Assembly: GCA_052161605.1 (NCBI GenBank)
Contig: CP197409.1
Strand: one strand, 5' to 3'
DNA length: 64,000 bases
Source: JBKCUI01 sp052161605
Lineage (GTDB): Bacteria > Planctomycetota > Planctomycetia > Pirellulales > Pirellulaceae
In this document: positions 16,818 through 24,551 of the stretch, one piece after another
How positions within the stretch are numbered: position 1 is the first letter of the stretch
Layout of the letters: each line of letters begins with the position of its first letter
The notes under the pieces: generated by a model
Told to the model about the DNA's origin: nothing
The model's input: the letters and a program-made list of their open reading frames with translations, nothing else
Database searches by the model: none
Translations under genes and position numbers: made by a program

Positions 16818-17210
16818 CTAGTCTAGCATCTCGCAAGCACGATTCCAATCATCACGGTTCGCTCGTACCATGTCGATGTATCGCGACCGGCAGATTGCAG
16901 TTTGATCCGCAGACCACTCCGTTATTTTGTTCAATGCATTAAGGTACGGAGGTAGTCCTCGGATGAGCCATCTGCCAAATATCGCATATGCAGCGTCCCA
17001 AGGATAAGAATCAGGAACCCCTGATTGGTCCATCGGGCGAAAACACTCAGCGATAGTTTCGCACGCTGACGCTATCGCATTCTCATCTGGTGCGTTTGTT
17101 TCAAGCAATTGACTTAAGTCCGCGCAAAGCTGTTCGATCAATCCTGCAGCTGCCATCGGATATCGCGTCTTCAAATCGTCGAAGAGCGTCACGACATTAC
17201 GATCAATCAT
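16818..17210 (-). CDS. Cassette A ORF, unrecognised cytosolic protein (copy 1)
   Basis: A 130-residue protein starting MIDRNVVTLFDDLKTRYPMA. It appears largely helical, with Cys, Trp and acidic residues (PWDAAYAIFGRWLIRGLPPY), and no signal peptide. No family recognised. The identical copy at 25490-25882 fixes the start, because the sequence shared by both copies ends shortly upstream of this ATG. Confidence 0.65.
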   Translation of the reverse strand: MIDRNVVTLFDDLKTRYPMAAAGLIEQLCADLSQLLETNAPDENAIASACETIAECFRPMDQSGVPDSYPWDAAYAIFGRWLIRGLPPYLNALNKITEWSADQTAICRSRYIDMVRANRDDWNRACEMLD

Positions 17211-17229
17211 CGCATCACTCTGTTCCGAT

Positions 17230-17316
17230 AACGGTGGCGGTAACCGATGCCGCCGGGTTTTAGTTAGATGTCACGAACGACGTTATCGGCGGCTTCGGTT
17301 CACCGCTTGGTTCTGT
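17230..17316 (-). other. attC-like site 12
   Basis: AACG core, arms GGTGGCGGTAACCGATGCCG and CGGCTTCGGTTCACCGCTTG, one bulged base on the right, ending GGTTCTG. Confidence 0.85.
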
Positions 17317-17362
17317 CCGCTTTCACGTTGGCAATTTGCCAAACCCGATGGTCAACAAATAG

Positions 17363-17644
17363 TCAATTCTCCACAGATCCAACTGCTACGATTTTGTTAG
17401 TGGAACCTACAGCCCACACTTTTCCTGTTCGTGTATCAATGATGTAAGCGCCGTTGGTTGGTCCGTGGTTACTGCTCCCGGTATATGCCCAAGCGGAGAT
17501 TTGAAATCGGCCATTTTCAGGTTGCGCCTCGTTAGACAGAGTGGCATCTTGCGCCGTGATGATACGCGAGGAAATCGCCAAGGCCAATAAAGTCAGCACA
17601 CATACTCCAATCAATCCTGCGATAGCTTTTGCAAATCGGTTCAT
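17363..17644 (-). CDS. Cassette D ORF, small exported protein
   Basis: A 93-residue protein with an N-terminal hydrophobic segment (about residues 8-28, IAGLIGVCVLTLLALAISS) and a short mature part containing AYIIDTRTGKVWAVGS, a strand-turn-strand motif reminiscent of one propeller blade. Probably an anchored or secreted mini-protein. No family assignment. It lies between attC 12 and the ORF-less cassette split by the group II intron. Confidence 0.6.
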   Translation of the reverse strand: MNRFAKAIAGLIGVCVLTLLALAISSRIITAQDATLSNEAQPENGRFQISAWAYTGSSNHGPTNGAYIIDTRTGKVWAVGSTNKIVAVGSVEN

Positions 17645-18334
17645 AGCACTACCTCTGGTTTTGGGAATTAGAATCGACCGGACGTACCATCTGTCAGTTG
17701 AGGACAGAACGTAAAAGGATCATTCACGTCGAGCGGGGATCGTGGACCGCCCAAGACCCCGGAATCGAGACGTTGAATGCATCGTACGCCCGGCACGGGC
17801 GTGAACTAATGGGGTGCAAGTCCCCTGTACGAAAATGGGAATTGCTTGGAGGATAGTATACCAAATGTAACCAAACAACTTAAGTACTAGACGAAGGCAA
17901 CTGCGGGGAGGCGACAAACCGTGGAGAGGAAGCCTGCGAAGGTGTGCGTAAACGCCGGGTTTGTCCGTTGTCCCAAAAGACAACATTCCGCCACCCGGAC
18001 CCTTCTCGTCGAAGCTGTGAGGCCCTGCACATCAACACGGTACAGAAACGCCATAGAGGCCTAGAGAGACCCTGAGGTGAGCCGCCGATGGACGTGCGAA
18101 ACCGTTCCCAACAGACTCCAGGGTAGATGGCGAGCTTGTGCAGCGAAAGTTCACGTTCTTATCCGGGGAGAAACTGCAACGCGTACCGGTGAGTAGGGCT
18201 TGCCCGAAAGGCCGGACGACTCGAGGCGACTCGATGCTCGTGCTTGCAGAAGTCAGCAGGTGTCATAGTACCGAGCTTCCACCCCCAGTGGAAACGGGAA
18301 GGACTAACGTCACTTAACAAGGAAACACGAAACC

Positions 18335-19753
18335 ATGACCTCAGACCGAATCAAACACACAGAACCTAGCTCGTCCGACTCTACGAGTGACGACACGATA
18401 AAGGCACGTGCTCTTGAGGCTCCCGAACGGGAACAAACCGGTGTGGCGGCCATGGCGACGAAAGCCTTGAGTTCTAATCTAGAAGACCTAATGGAACAGA
18501 TTGTCGAGGAAGCCAACGTCGAGAACGCTTGGAACAATGTTCGAGCCAACCACGGAGCCCCTGGCCCCGACGGCGTAACGCTCGCAGCATTTCCCAAAGT
18601 CTTTCGCGAACAATGGCCAACGATCCGACAACAACTGTTGGAAGGAACCTACCAACCGCAACCGGCGCGTAGGAAATCCATTCCCAAAGACGATGGCTCT
18701 GAACGACATCTTGGTATTCCCAATATCATGGAACGATTGATTCAGCAGGCCATTATGCAAATCCTAACACCGATTTTCGATCCCGGCTTCTCGGAATCGA
18801 GCTTCGGTTTTCGACCTAAACGATCTGCTCATGGAGCAATCAAGCAGGCACAACAGATCATCGGCGACGGCTACCGCTATTGCGTTGATATGGATTTGGC
18901 CAAATTTTTCGATACCGTCCAGCACGATGTCTTGATGGCAAGAGTCGCGCGCAAAGTACGGGATAAGAGACTACTTGGCCTCATCGGGCGCTACTTGCGA
19001 GCAGGCATTTTGGTAGACGGCCTATGTCTACCGACAGATGAAGGCACGATGCAAGGTGGACCTCTCTCCCCGATTCTAGCGAACATCCTACTGGATGATC
19101 TCGACAAGGAACTGGAGAAGCGAGGACTTCGCTTTGTGCGCTACGCGGACGACTTTCTCGTATTTACCAAATCCGAGACAGCGTCCAAGCGTGTCTACGA
19201 GTCGATAGGCAACTACTTGACGAAGAAGCTCAAATTGGTGGTAAACCATCAGAAGAGCCGGACAAGTCGCACCGACGGAATTGAGTTCCTAGGATTTCAA
19301 TTTCGCGGCTTCGGTGGTCAACTCCACGTGAGCCCCAAGAAGATCAAGAAGTTCAAAGATCGGATACGCGAGATCACTCGACGCAATCGAGGGACCTCGA
19401 TTAAATCTCGACTCGTAGAACTTCGACGATACGCTCAGGGGTGGGTAGGTTACTTTCGCTTGGTCCCTTTCAAATCCTTTTACGAAAACTTAGACCAGTG
19501 GATCCGACGCCGCGTGCGTGCCTGTATCTGGCAGCAATGGCGTAATCCACGCACTCGAGTTCGTAACTTGATTAAGTTAGGGGTTAGTCCTCGCGAAGCC
19601 CATACCCACGGCAACAGTAGTAAAGGCCCCTGGACTATGTCCTTGAGCAAGGCGATTCACATCGCCTTATCACTGGACTACCTCAAGGAGTTAGGATTGT
19701 CGAGTCTGTTAGCGATCTGGATTAAACTTGCTTCTAACGGACGAACCGCCTAG
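18335..19753 (+). CDS. ltrA: Group II intron reverse transcriptase/maturase
   Basis: A 472-residue protein with the retroviral-type reverse transcriptase blocks in order (NHGAPGPDGVT, IPKDDGSERHLGIPN, FGFRPKRSAHGAI, VDMDLAKFFDTVQHD, MQGGPLSPILANILLDDLD, VRYADDFLVF), followed by a maturase domain X (SRLVELRRYAQGWVGYFRLV). The catalytic YADD is intact. I see no HNH endonuclease domain at the C-terminus. It should assist intron splicing and copy the intron into new sites. The stop codon (19751-19753) lies inside RNA domain V. The first 35 residues look unstructured; the start at 18335 follows AAGGA-like bases. Confidence 0.95.
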   Translation: MTSDRIKHTEPSSSDSTSDDTIKARALEAPEREQTGVAAMATKALSSNLEDLMEQIVEEANVENAWNNVRANHGAPGPDGVTLAAFPKVFREQWPTIRQQLLEGTYQPQPARRKSIPKDDGSERHLGIPNIMERLIQQAIMQILTPIFDPGFSESSFGFRPKRSAHGAIKQAQQIIGDGYRYCVDMDLAKFFDTVQHDVLMARVARKVRDKRLLGLIGRYLRAGILVDGLCLPTDEGTMQGGPLSPILANILLDDLDKELEKRGLRFVRYADDFLVFTKSETASKRVYESIGNYLTKKLKLVVNHQKSRTSRTDGIEFLGFQFRGFGGQLHVSPKKIKKFKDRIREITRRNRGTSIKSRLVELRRYAQGWVGYFRLVPFKSFYENLDQWIRRRVRACIWQQWRNPRTRVRNLIKLGVSPREAHTHGNSSKGPWTMSLSKAIHIALSLDYLKELGLSSLLAIWIKLASNGRTA

Positions 19754-19814
19754 TGCGGACCCGCATGCTAGGTGGTGTGGCAGGGGTCCGCAGCAATGCG
19801 GCCCCTATGCCGAT
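19744..19814 (+). ncRNA. Group II intron domains V and VI
   Basis: Domain V (19744-19777) folds as ACCGCCTAG with CTAGGTGGT, capped by TGCGG-ACC-CGCA. Domain VI (19778-19814) is a second hairpin with a candidate branch-point A at 19807, eight bases from the 3' splice site. Confidence 0.88.
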
Positions 19815-19999
19815 CGCTGGTTAGCGGAACACGCGTTCTTGCCCGGAGGATCGAGTACCGTCGTCCGCACTGCTGACGTGTCATCCTCAGTCAGAGACTG
19901 TCTCTGACATCGCTCTATCGTACCACAGGGGATGTCAACATTCAGCAGGGACCGGAGTGCAAGCGACACACTTTTCTGCCGTCGCGTTACTTCCTAGCT

Positions 20000-20087
20000 A
20001 ACGGCCATGTTGACCGAGTCCCCGTCAACGCGGTCTCTAAAGTTCGAAAAGGACCGACGGGGGCTTCGGTCCAACATTTTGTTCTGA
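20000..20087 (-). other. attC-like site 14
   Basis: AACG core, arms ATGTTGACCGAGTCCCCGTC and GACGGGGGCTTCGGTCCAAC, extra bases on the right, ending GTTCTG. Confidence 0.88.
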
Positions 20088-20103
20088 GAATTGTGTTGTA
20101 AGT

Positions 20104-20478
20104 TCATGCCCCACGTGCAATCAAGTGGCCACAATTGCTCCAATGTGGACCGTGATTGTATTCTGCGAGTCTGTTCATTTCAATCAGCGCGGCGGTATGA
20201 TCCAAATTGTGCCATTCGCTGGACCAACCATGTCCACCAGTCATCATTTCGAACCCGGCAGAGGTTGCTCGAAATATCGAGCATGCTTCATAGTCACCCT
20301 TGCGGTGATCGGCCAACGCGAATTCATCGAAACGTTCGAGCGCTTCGAGTAAACCAATAATGGCGACATCGATTGCGTCTCGCTCGATAAAAAACTCGAA
20401 TCGAATCGCCAGTCCGATGTTTCGCGAGTTAGTAATGCGGATTCCAGGTATTTCAGGAAGAAGATTTCCGTTGGTCAT
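20104..20478 (-). CDS. Cassette ORF, unrecognised cytosolic protein
   Basis: About 124 residues from MTNGNLLPEIPGIRI; the frame is open to 20550, but the upstream part is attC site 15. Segments include FIERDAIDVAIIGLLEALERF and a His/Trp-rich C-terminus (GGHGWSSEWHNLDH, HGPHWSNCGH) that could bind a metal. No signal peptide or family recognised. Confidence 0.58.
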   Translation of the reverse strand: MTNGNLLPEIPGIRITNSRNIGLAIRFEFFIERDAIDVAIIGLLEALERFDEFALADHRKGDYEACSIFRATSAGFEMMTGGHGWSSEWHNLDHTAALIEMNRLAEYNHGPHWSNCGHLIARGA

Positions 20479-20504
20479 TTCCTCGTTGCTGTCTGCATTC
20501 TCAG

Positions 20505-20589
20505 AACGGTACGGATCACCGAGTCGGCGCGATGATCTCTCCACTGGCAAAACGCACCGCTCGCCGACTTCGGTGCATCCGATGGTTCG
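20505..20589 (-). other. attC-like site 15
   Basis: AACG core, arms GGATCACCGAGTCGGCG and CGCCGACTTCGGTGCATCC, extra bases on the right, ending GGTTCG. Confidence 0.88.
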
Positions 20590-20622
20590 ATTGCGATTCG
20601 CATAATTGTTGAAAGCACAGAT

Positions 20623-21075
20623 TTAAGCCACGCGATAGACTCGGCGAAACACAAACCAAGCCAATAGTAGCGTGAACGCCGGTATTGTATCGTAGTACAT
20701 ATGATACTGAAATCGCGACCATATCTGGATCATTAAATAGGGAATTGCGATGAGGTAAACCGGTGCCAAGTAAATCAAGCTGAAAGGGTGAAGGTATCGA
20801 TACACGCGACGATTTGATACGTTCGCAAATGTCCGCGAGCATTTACGGCAGCGGAATCGACCTGAGGCTAGCGAGGGATCTTTATCATCACCACAGAATG
20901 GACATTGATTGACAACGATACTTTCAAACGACGCAGATCGGGAACTCTTGTTGATGAAGGCCCAGTACTGGTGACGACAATTCTGGCAGATAGGGAACGA
21001 CAGCGGCGAATAGTTTACCGCATTGCATGCGGGGCAGTAGCTCGATCTAGTGCTTTCAGGTTCAGCTTCGCTCAT
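20623..21075 (-). CDS. Cassette ORF, zinc-ribbon membrane protein
   Basis: About 150 residues from the ATG at 21075 (MSEAEPESTRSS). Three CXXC pairs (CPACNAV, CQNCRHQ, CPFCGDD) and CRKC form one or two zinc ribbons in the N-terminal ~75 residues. Two hydrophobic segments follow (LIYLAPVYLIAIPYLMIQI and IPAFTLLLAWFVFRRV), so the ribbon part is probably cytosolic and the protein is anchored by a helical hairpin. Function unknown. Flanked by attC sites 15 and 16. Confidence 0.65.
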   Translation of the reverse strand: MSEAEPESTRSSYCPACNAVNYSPLSFPICQNCRHQYWAFINKSSRSASFESIVVNQCPFCGDDKDPSLASGRFRCRKCSRTFANVSNRRVYRYLHPFSLIYLAPVYLIAIPYLMIQIWSRFQYHMYYDTIPAFTLLLAWFVFRRVYRVA

Positions 21076-21138
21076 AAGATCTCGTTGAATTCGATAGACG
21101 ACGAACAGTAGCAAAACCTAACCATCTCTAGGCAATCG

Positions 21139-21223
21139 AACGCCACACGTCACCGAGTCGCGGCAAGATGACGTTCCATTCCAATAAAGCACCGTCCGCG
21201 ACTTCGGTGCACGTGATTGTTCG
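21139..21223 (-). other. attC-like site 16
   Basis: AACG core, arms CACGTCACCGAGTCGCGG and CCGCGACTTCGGTGCACGTG, ending GTTCG. Nearly identical to site 5 although the cassettes carry unrelated ORFs. Confidence 0.9.
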
Positions 21224-21231
21224 TCCGCACT

Positions 21232-21624
21232 TCAACTGCGGCCTGGCAGAGCGAGGCGTTGTTCTATCTCAAAAGCGATTGGATTCCATGCCCTACGAAA
21301 CCGTATCATATCCGATTTTAAATCCTCATCCCACTCAAATGTTTCGAAAACATGGGTCAGCAATTGTTCTGATTCATCGATTACTCGGAGTCGATAGTCA
21401 GGCGCATCGTCCGTTGTCCCCGCATAGGTTGAATCGAGCCCTCGAATTAGGTTTGCCACCTCAGCAATCTGAGCGTCAGTAAAAGGGAATTGGAATTCTT
21501 TGCTCGTACGAGAAGCACCTTCGTACCAATACGCAACTACAGTCGCTAATCCTCCTTCAGCCGTCATTGTCCATTGCAGAAGATGCGTGGATACTCCGTC
21601 GGAATGTTGAGCAATGAGTTTCAT
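21232..21624 (-). CDS. Cassette ORF, unrecognised cytosolic protein
   Basis: About 130 residues from MKLIAQHSDGVSTHLL. The frame continues upstream to 21870 but there overlaps the IS110-like element, so the ATG at 21624 is the likely original start. An aromatic, acidic C-terminal half (THVFETFEWDEDLKSDMIRF) is seen, with no signal peptide. No family recognised. The IS110-like element begins 14 bp upstream and may have removed its promoter. Confidence 0.6.
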   Translation of the reverse strand: MKLIAQHSDGVSTHLLQWTMTAEGGLATVVAYWYEGASRTSKEFQFPFTDAQIAEVANLIRGLDSTYAGTTDDAPDYRLRVIDESEQLLTHVFETFEWDEDLKSDMIRFRRAWNPIAFEIEQRLALPGRS

Positions 21625-21775
21625 GGTTGAGCGGACGAAAGAATCCATGTAAGTCCAAGGTGTAGCGGGTGGGAGCCATTCGTGTAAAACTGGCGACTCA
21701 AACCCGTGATCTCGTGTCGCGTGAACGACAACTGTCACAATCATTACCACCCACCACAACCAAGGATCCAATACC

Positions 21776-23128
21776 ATGAAGATTCTCGCACTTGACCTCG
21801 GAAAATTCAACACAATGTGCTGCTTTTTCGACTCAAAAACCAGAAAGCATGAATTCCTGAACGCTACCACCGATCGAAACTACCTTGAGACCGTCTTCAA
21901 GAAGCACAAGATCGACCTCGTCGTCATGGAAGCGTGCGGCCCCTCCGGCTGGATCAACGATCTGGCACAATCGCTCGGTCTCAAAACCCTCGTTTGCTCT
22001 ACCAACGAAGATGCATGGAAGTGGAGCAACGTAAAACGCAAGACCGACAAAGACGATGCCTTGAAGCTGGCCCGCATGGCCGCCATGAACGAACTCAAGG
22101 CGGTTCACATGCCATCAGAGTCCCACCGCGAATTCCGTTCTCTTGTGAAGTATCGGAAAACGCTTGACTCTCGCATCAACAAGATGAAGTGCAAAATCCG
22201 AGCATGGTTCGTCAATCACGGTATCTCGATCGACACCGGCGAGAAGGCATGGAATACAGGACGAGAACGGATCAACTCCTTTCGCAAACCGCTTACAGAG
22301 TGCGAACCCCACGAATTTTGGAAGGGGGAACTCGATCTCGAACTCACTCAGATGGATACTCTCACGACCGTCCTTGATGGAGTGGTCAAGAAGCTTGAGT
22401 CTATCGGTAAGATCGATCCCCGAATTATCCGTGTGCAAACCATTCCAGGTGTCGGGCCACGAACCGCCGAGATCCTCGTCGCCTGCATCGACGATGCGAA
22501 ACGTTTCGAAAACGGTCGACAAGTCTCTCAGTACTTCGGTTTAGTGCCTCGTCAGTACCAATCAGGCGAGACCGATCGGAATGGTCGAATCACCAAGCGA
22601 GGCAACCCCTTGGCACGAACGATCCTTGTCGAATGCGCGTGGTCCTCACTTCGCTATAACCCCTGGGCCAAACATGTCTACGACCGAATCTGCGGCAAAC
22701 AAAAGACTCGTAAAAAGAAGGCTGCTATCGCATTGGCTCGCAAGATCGCTGTTCTGGCATGGGCGTTACTTCGTGATGAAAAAGACTGGGAACCAAAACG
22801 TATGATCGAAGTGACCGAGTCCTATGGCCGCATCCCTCTAGGCCTAAAAGAGAAACTACTCGAAATGCCCAAAAAGGAATGCCGTCACAAGCGAAAGAAT
22901 CGAAGGATCAGCGAGGAACGCGCTGCGAAACAAGCAGCTGCCCAGGCTCCCAAGATCGCTTCACGACCAACCGAATCCACTCCCAAACGATCGTCGGTAC
23001 AGAGCTCTGTCGCTAGGCCCGCTAAGCGAAAACCTAAGACCATAGCACCTAAAGGAAAGCCGACAAAAACAAAAGATAAACCAACCACGAATCCAAGGCG
23101 AACAAGAAAGCTCGAAACCGCGGTCTGA
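21776..23128 (+). CDS. IS110-family DEDD transposase
   Basis: A 450-residue protein. The N-terminal RuvC-like DEDD domain has Asp in ILALDLGKFNT, Glu in VVMEACGPSGW and the Asp pair in KTDKDDALKLARM. The C-terminal Transposase_20 domain shows IPGVGPRTAEILVACIDDA and FGLVPRQYQSG, including the Ser-bearing region (VECAWSSLRYNP). The last ~70 residues are a Lys/Arg/Pro-rich tail, probably for nucleic acid binding. IS110 enzymes act with an element-encoded bridge RNA. All key residues are present, so it may be active. Confidence 0.95.
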   Translation: MKILALDLGKFNTMCCFFDSKTRKHEFLNATTDRNYLETVFKKHKIDLVVMEACGPSGWINDLAQSLGLKTLVCSTNEDAWKWSNVKRKTDKDDALKLARMAAMNELKAVHMPSESHREFRSLVKYRKTLDSRINKMKCKIRAWFVNHGISIDTGEKAWNTGRERINSFRKPLTECEPHEFWKGELDLELTQMDTLTTVLDGVVKKLESIGKIDPRIIRVQTIPGVGPRTAEILVACIDDAKRFENGRQVSQYFGLVPRQYQSGETDRNGRITKRGNPLARTILVECAWSSLRYNPWAKHVYDRICGKQKTRKKKAAIALARKIAVLAWALLRDEKDWEPKRMIEVTESYGRIPLGLKEKLLEMPKKECRHKRKNRRISEERAAKQAAAQAPKIASRPTESTPKRSSVQSSVARPAKRKPKTIAPKGKPTKTKDKPTTNPRRTRKLETAV

Positions 23129-23901
23129 TGAGTTGCCATCACTAAGCAACACACATCGTCGAACGAATAAGCCTTGTTCGCCCTCATAGCCCCAAGGCTT
23201 GGAGGACAACCAGTATCGCTGGCTGATGCACACGACATCGTCGTAACGAATCGGACCTCCAAGCCCTTTACGAACCTTTTACCCCTTCTCAGGAGAATGC
23301 CTTACAACGAGCACCGAACGAATTTGACCAAGGACAAGACCTACCCACGAGGTTGAGCACTAAACACAGTTGACGCGGTCGTCTCACATAGGACACGAGG
23401 ACTCGTAAGAGACTCGCCGAGATGACCAGACACGTCGCCCTAAAGAATGTGCCAACCCCATAACGGAAGGTAGCTTGCTGCTCAGCGATGCGAAGCATCC
23501 AGAAGCCTACAGGCAAGCTGCAGCCAACCACGATGAGAATTCATAGCTAACAAGCGATGAGTGGAACCGTGCATGGATAACTGAGGGGATGCAAGCCGAT
23601 AGGCTTCACAAGAGTGACAAGGCATTCACACCTCGAATAGTCGTCTAATCAACCATCCTTGAACGAATAAGCAAGTGCGAAGAGTAAAGCGAGACCTTAA
23701 GAAGCAAATCAGCAAGTTCCCGGTGTCATCCTCTGCGCCGCTTGTCGATCGCCATGCGCTCCGTTCGAAGACTCACTTCGCCGGGGTGAGCGATCGACAA
23801 GCGGCTACGACGAAGACACCTAACCTTACCTCAAAATGATGTAGCCTCGAAAAATATTAAAAACAGTGGCGACCGTCACTTGCAAACCTTGGACTTCATA
23901 G
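23129..23901 (+). other. Long non-coding right region of the IS110-like element
   Basis: 773 bases without a convincing ORF. The last ~270 bp are conserved in the deleted copy at 7640-7914. In the IS1111 group of IS110 the bridge RNA is encoded downstream of the transposase, so this region is where I would look for it. That is inference. Confidence 0.45.
23737..23805. ncRNA. Candidate structured RNA/palindrome of the IS110-like element
   Basis: A perfect 16-bp stem (GCCGCTTGTCGATCGC with GCGATCGACAAGCGGC) encloses a 37-nt loop with its own small hairpin (CGAAG-ACTCA-CTTCG). The same structure is kept in the deleted copy, with one compensating pair change and two mismatches. Confidence 0.5.
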
Positions 23902-23988
23902 TCGCCACCGATGACCGAGTGCGAGCGGTAAACCGCTCCATCTCGATTCATCATACGGCGAGCACTTCGTGTCCATCGGTTTGTTATG
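23902..23988 (-). other. attC-like site 17
   Basis: Arms CCACCGATGACCGAGTGC and GCACTTCGTGTCCATCGG with extra bases on the right, ending GTTATGG. The left core is lost to the IS110-like insertion. The TAA stop of the next ORF is part of its right core. Confidence 0.8.
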
Positions 23989-24448
23989 GCTTACCTTGTT
24001 TCAGTCTTTCCGTGATCCAATAGAGTACTAACCCTGCAATGACAGTAGCAAATATCCCTCCCATAGAAACAAGTACGGTGTTTGATAATTTTTTCAATTT
24101 AGGTAGCGGTCTTGTTTCCTCTACCTCCTTAGACCAGAGTTCATATTGCAGTTTTCCTGGAACTGTCAATCGCAGTTCGGAGACCTCTAGTAGGTCTCCG
24201 TGCATGTTTTCCGGTCCTAATCTACCTCTAATATAACCAGCACTATGGAGTTCCTCGGCTATGCGAAAATCAGATTCAGACAACACACCAGAAAAACTAC
24301 CGCCGCTACCTTCGGTCTTCATTAAAGAAGACATGAAAGGTACGTATACGCTGGTGATAGTTTCGTTCATGTTGGGTATTATGTTAGGTGAGATGTCCTT
24401 GCCGTTCGTGCTGCGATACTTAGAAGCATCGCGTAAGCATGAAGCCAT
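23984..24448 (-). CDS. Cassette ORF, C-terminally anchored membrane protein
   Basis: About 154 residues from MASCLRDASKYRSTNG; the ATG at 24448 sits directly against attC site 18, and the in-frame codon at 24463 would lie inside that site. The main part is soluble (ELHSAGYIRGRLGPENMHGD, LRLTVPGKLQYELWS), followed by one transmembrane helix near the C-terminus (VSMGGIFATVIAGLVLYWIT) and a short basic tail, a tail-anchor layout. No family recognised. Confidence 0.6.
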   Translation of the reverse strand: MASCLRDASKYRSTNGKDISPNIIPNMNETITSVYVPFMSSLMKTEGSGGSFSGVLSESDFRIAEELHSAGYIRGRLGPENMHGDLLEVSELRLTVPGKLQYELWSKEVEETRPLPKLKKLSNTVLVSMGGIFATVIAGLVLYWITERLKQGKP

Positions 24449-24533
24449 AACGCTACCGTTCATCCGGCCCCCGCGATGAACCTTACCATTTCAAAAGACC
24501 GTTGCCGGGGGCTCGGGTGCAACGGTTTGTTCG
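24449..24533 (-). other. attC-like site 18
   Basis: AACG core, arms ACCGTTCATCCGGCCCCC and GGGGGCTCGGGTGCAACGGT with extra bases on the right, ending GTTCG. Confidence 0.82.
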
Positions 24534-24551
24534 TCGTTCAGTGGAGTTAGT

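Larger units (their letters stand above)
16717..17233 (-). repeat. Single-cassette duplication, copy 1
   Basis: These 517 bases (cassette A with its attC) recur at 25389-25905. Identity begins at AACGGCGGG and stops at GATAACG, both attC cores, while the flanks differ completely. Confidence 0.95.
17784..19814 (+). mobile_element. Group II intron with reverse transcriptase
   Basis: The ends follow directly from comparison with the intact cassettes: the exon sequence GAATGCATC is followed by the intron start GTACGCCCGGCACGGGCGTG, and the intron ends TATGCCGAT before the exon sequence CGCTGGTTAGCGG. Length 2,031 bp. The 3' end carries domains V and VI, and the internal ORF is a maturase-type reverse transcriptase. 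The intron reads on the plus strand, opposite to the cassettes, and lies within an attC arm. Confidence 0.93.
17708..19999 (-). repeat. ORF-less cassette, copy split by the group II intron
   Basis: Bases 17708-17783 and 19815-19999, joined, give a 261-bp unit nearly identical to those at 25130, 25902 and 26164. Its attC spans 17708-17783 plus 19815-19827: arms GGATCATTCACGTCGAGCGG and CGAGACGTTGAATGCATCC pair with several bulged bases, ending GGTTAGCG. The rest holds no ORF but has a perfect 8-bp palindrome (TCAGAGAC-T-GTCTCTGA). Confidence 0.88.
21638..23901 (+). mobile_element. Full IS110-like element inserted at an attC core
   Basis: Ends are defined by comparison with the deleted copy at 7086-7914 (left AAAGAATCCATG, right GGACTTCATAG). 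Length 2,264 bp: a 138-bp left region, a 450-codon transposase and an unusually long 773-bp right region that contains a strong palindrome. No inverted terminal repeats or target duplication are visible, as normal for IS110. The right end abuts attC site 17, whose AAC core is missing. Confidence 0.88.
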
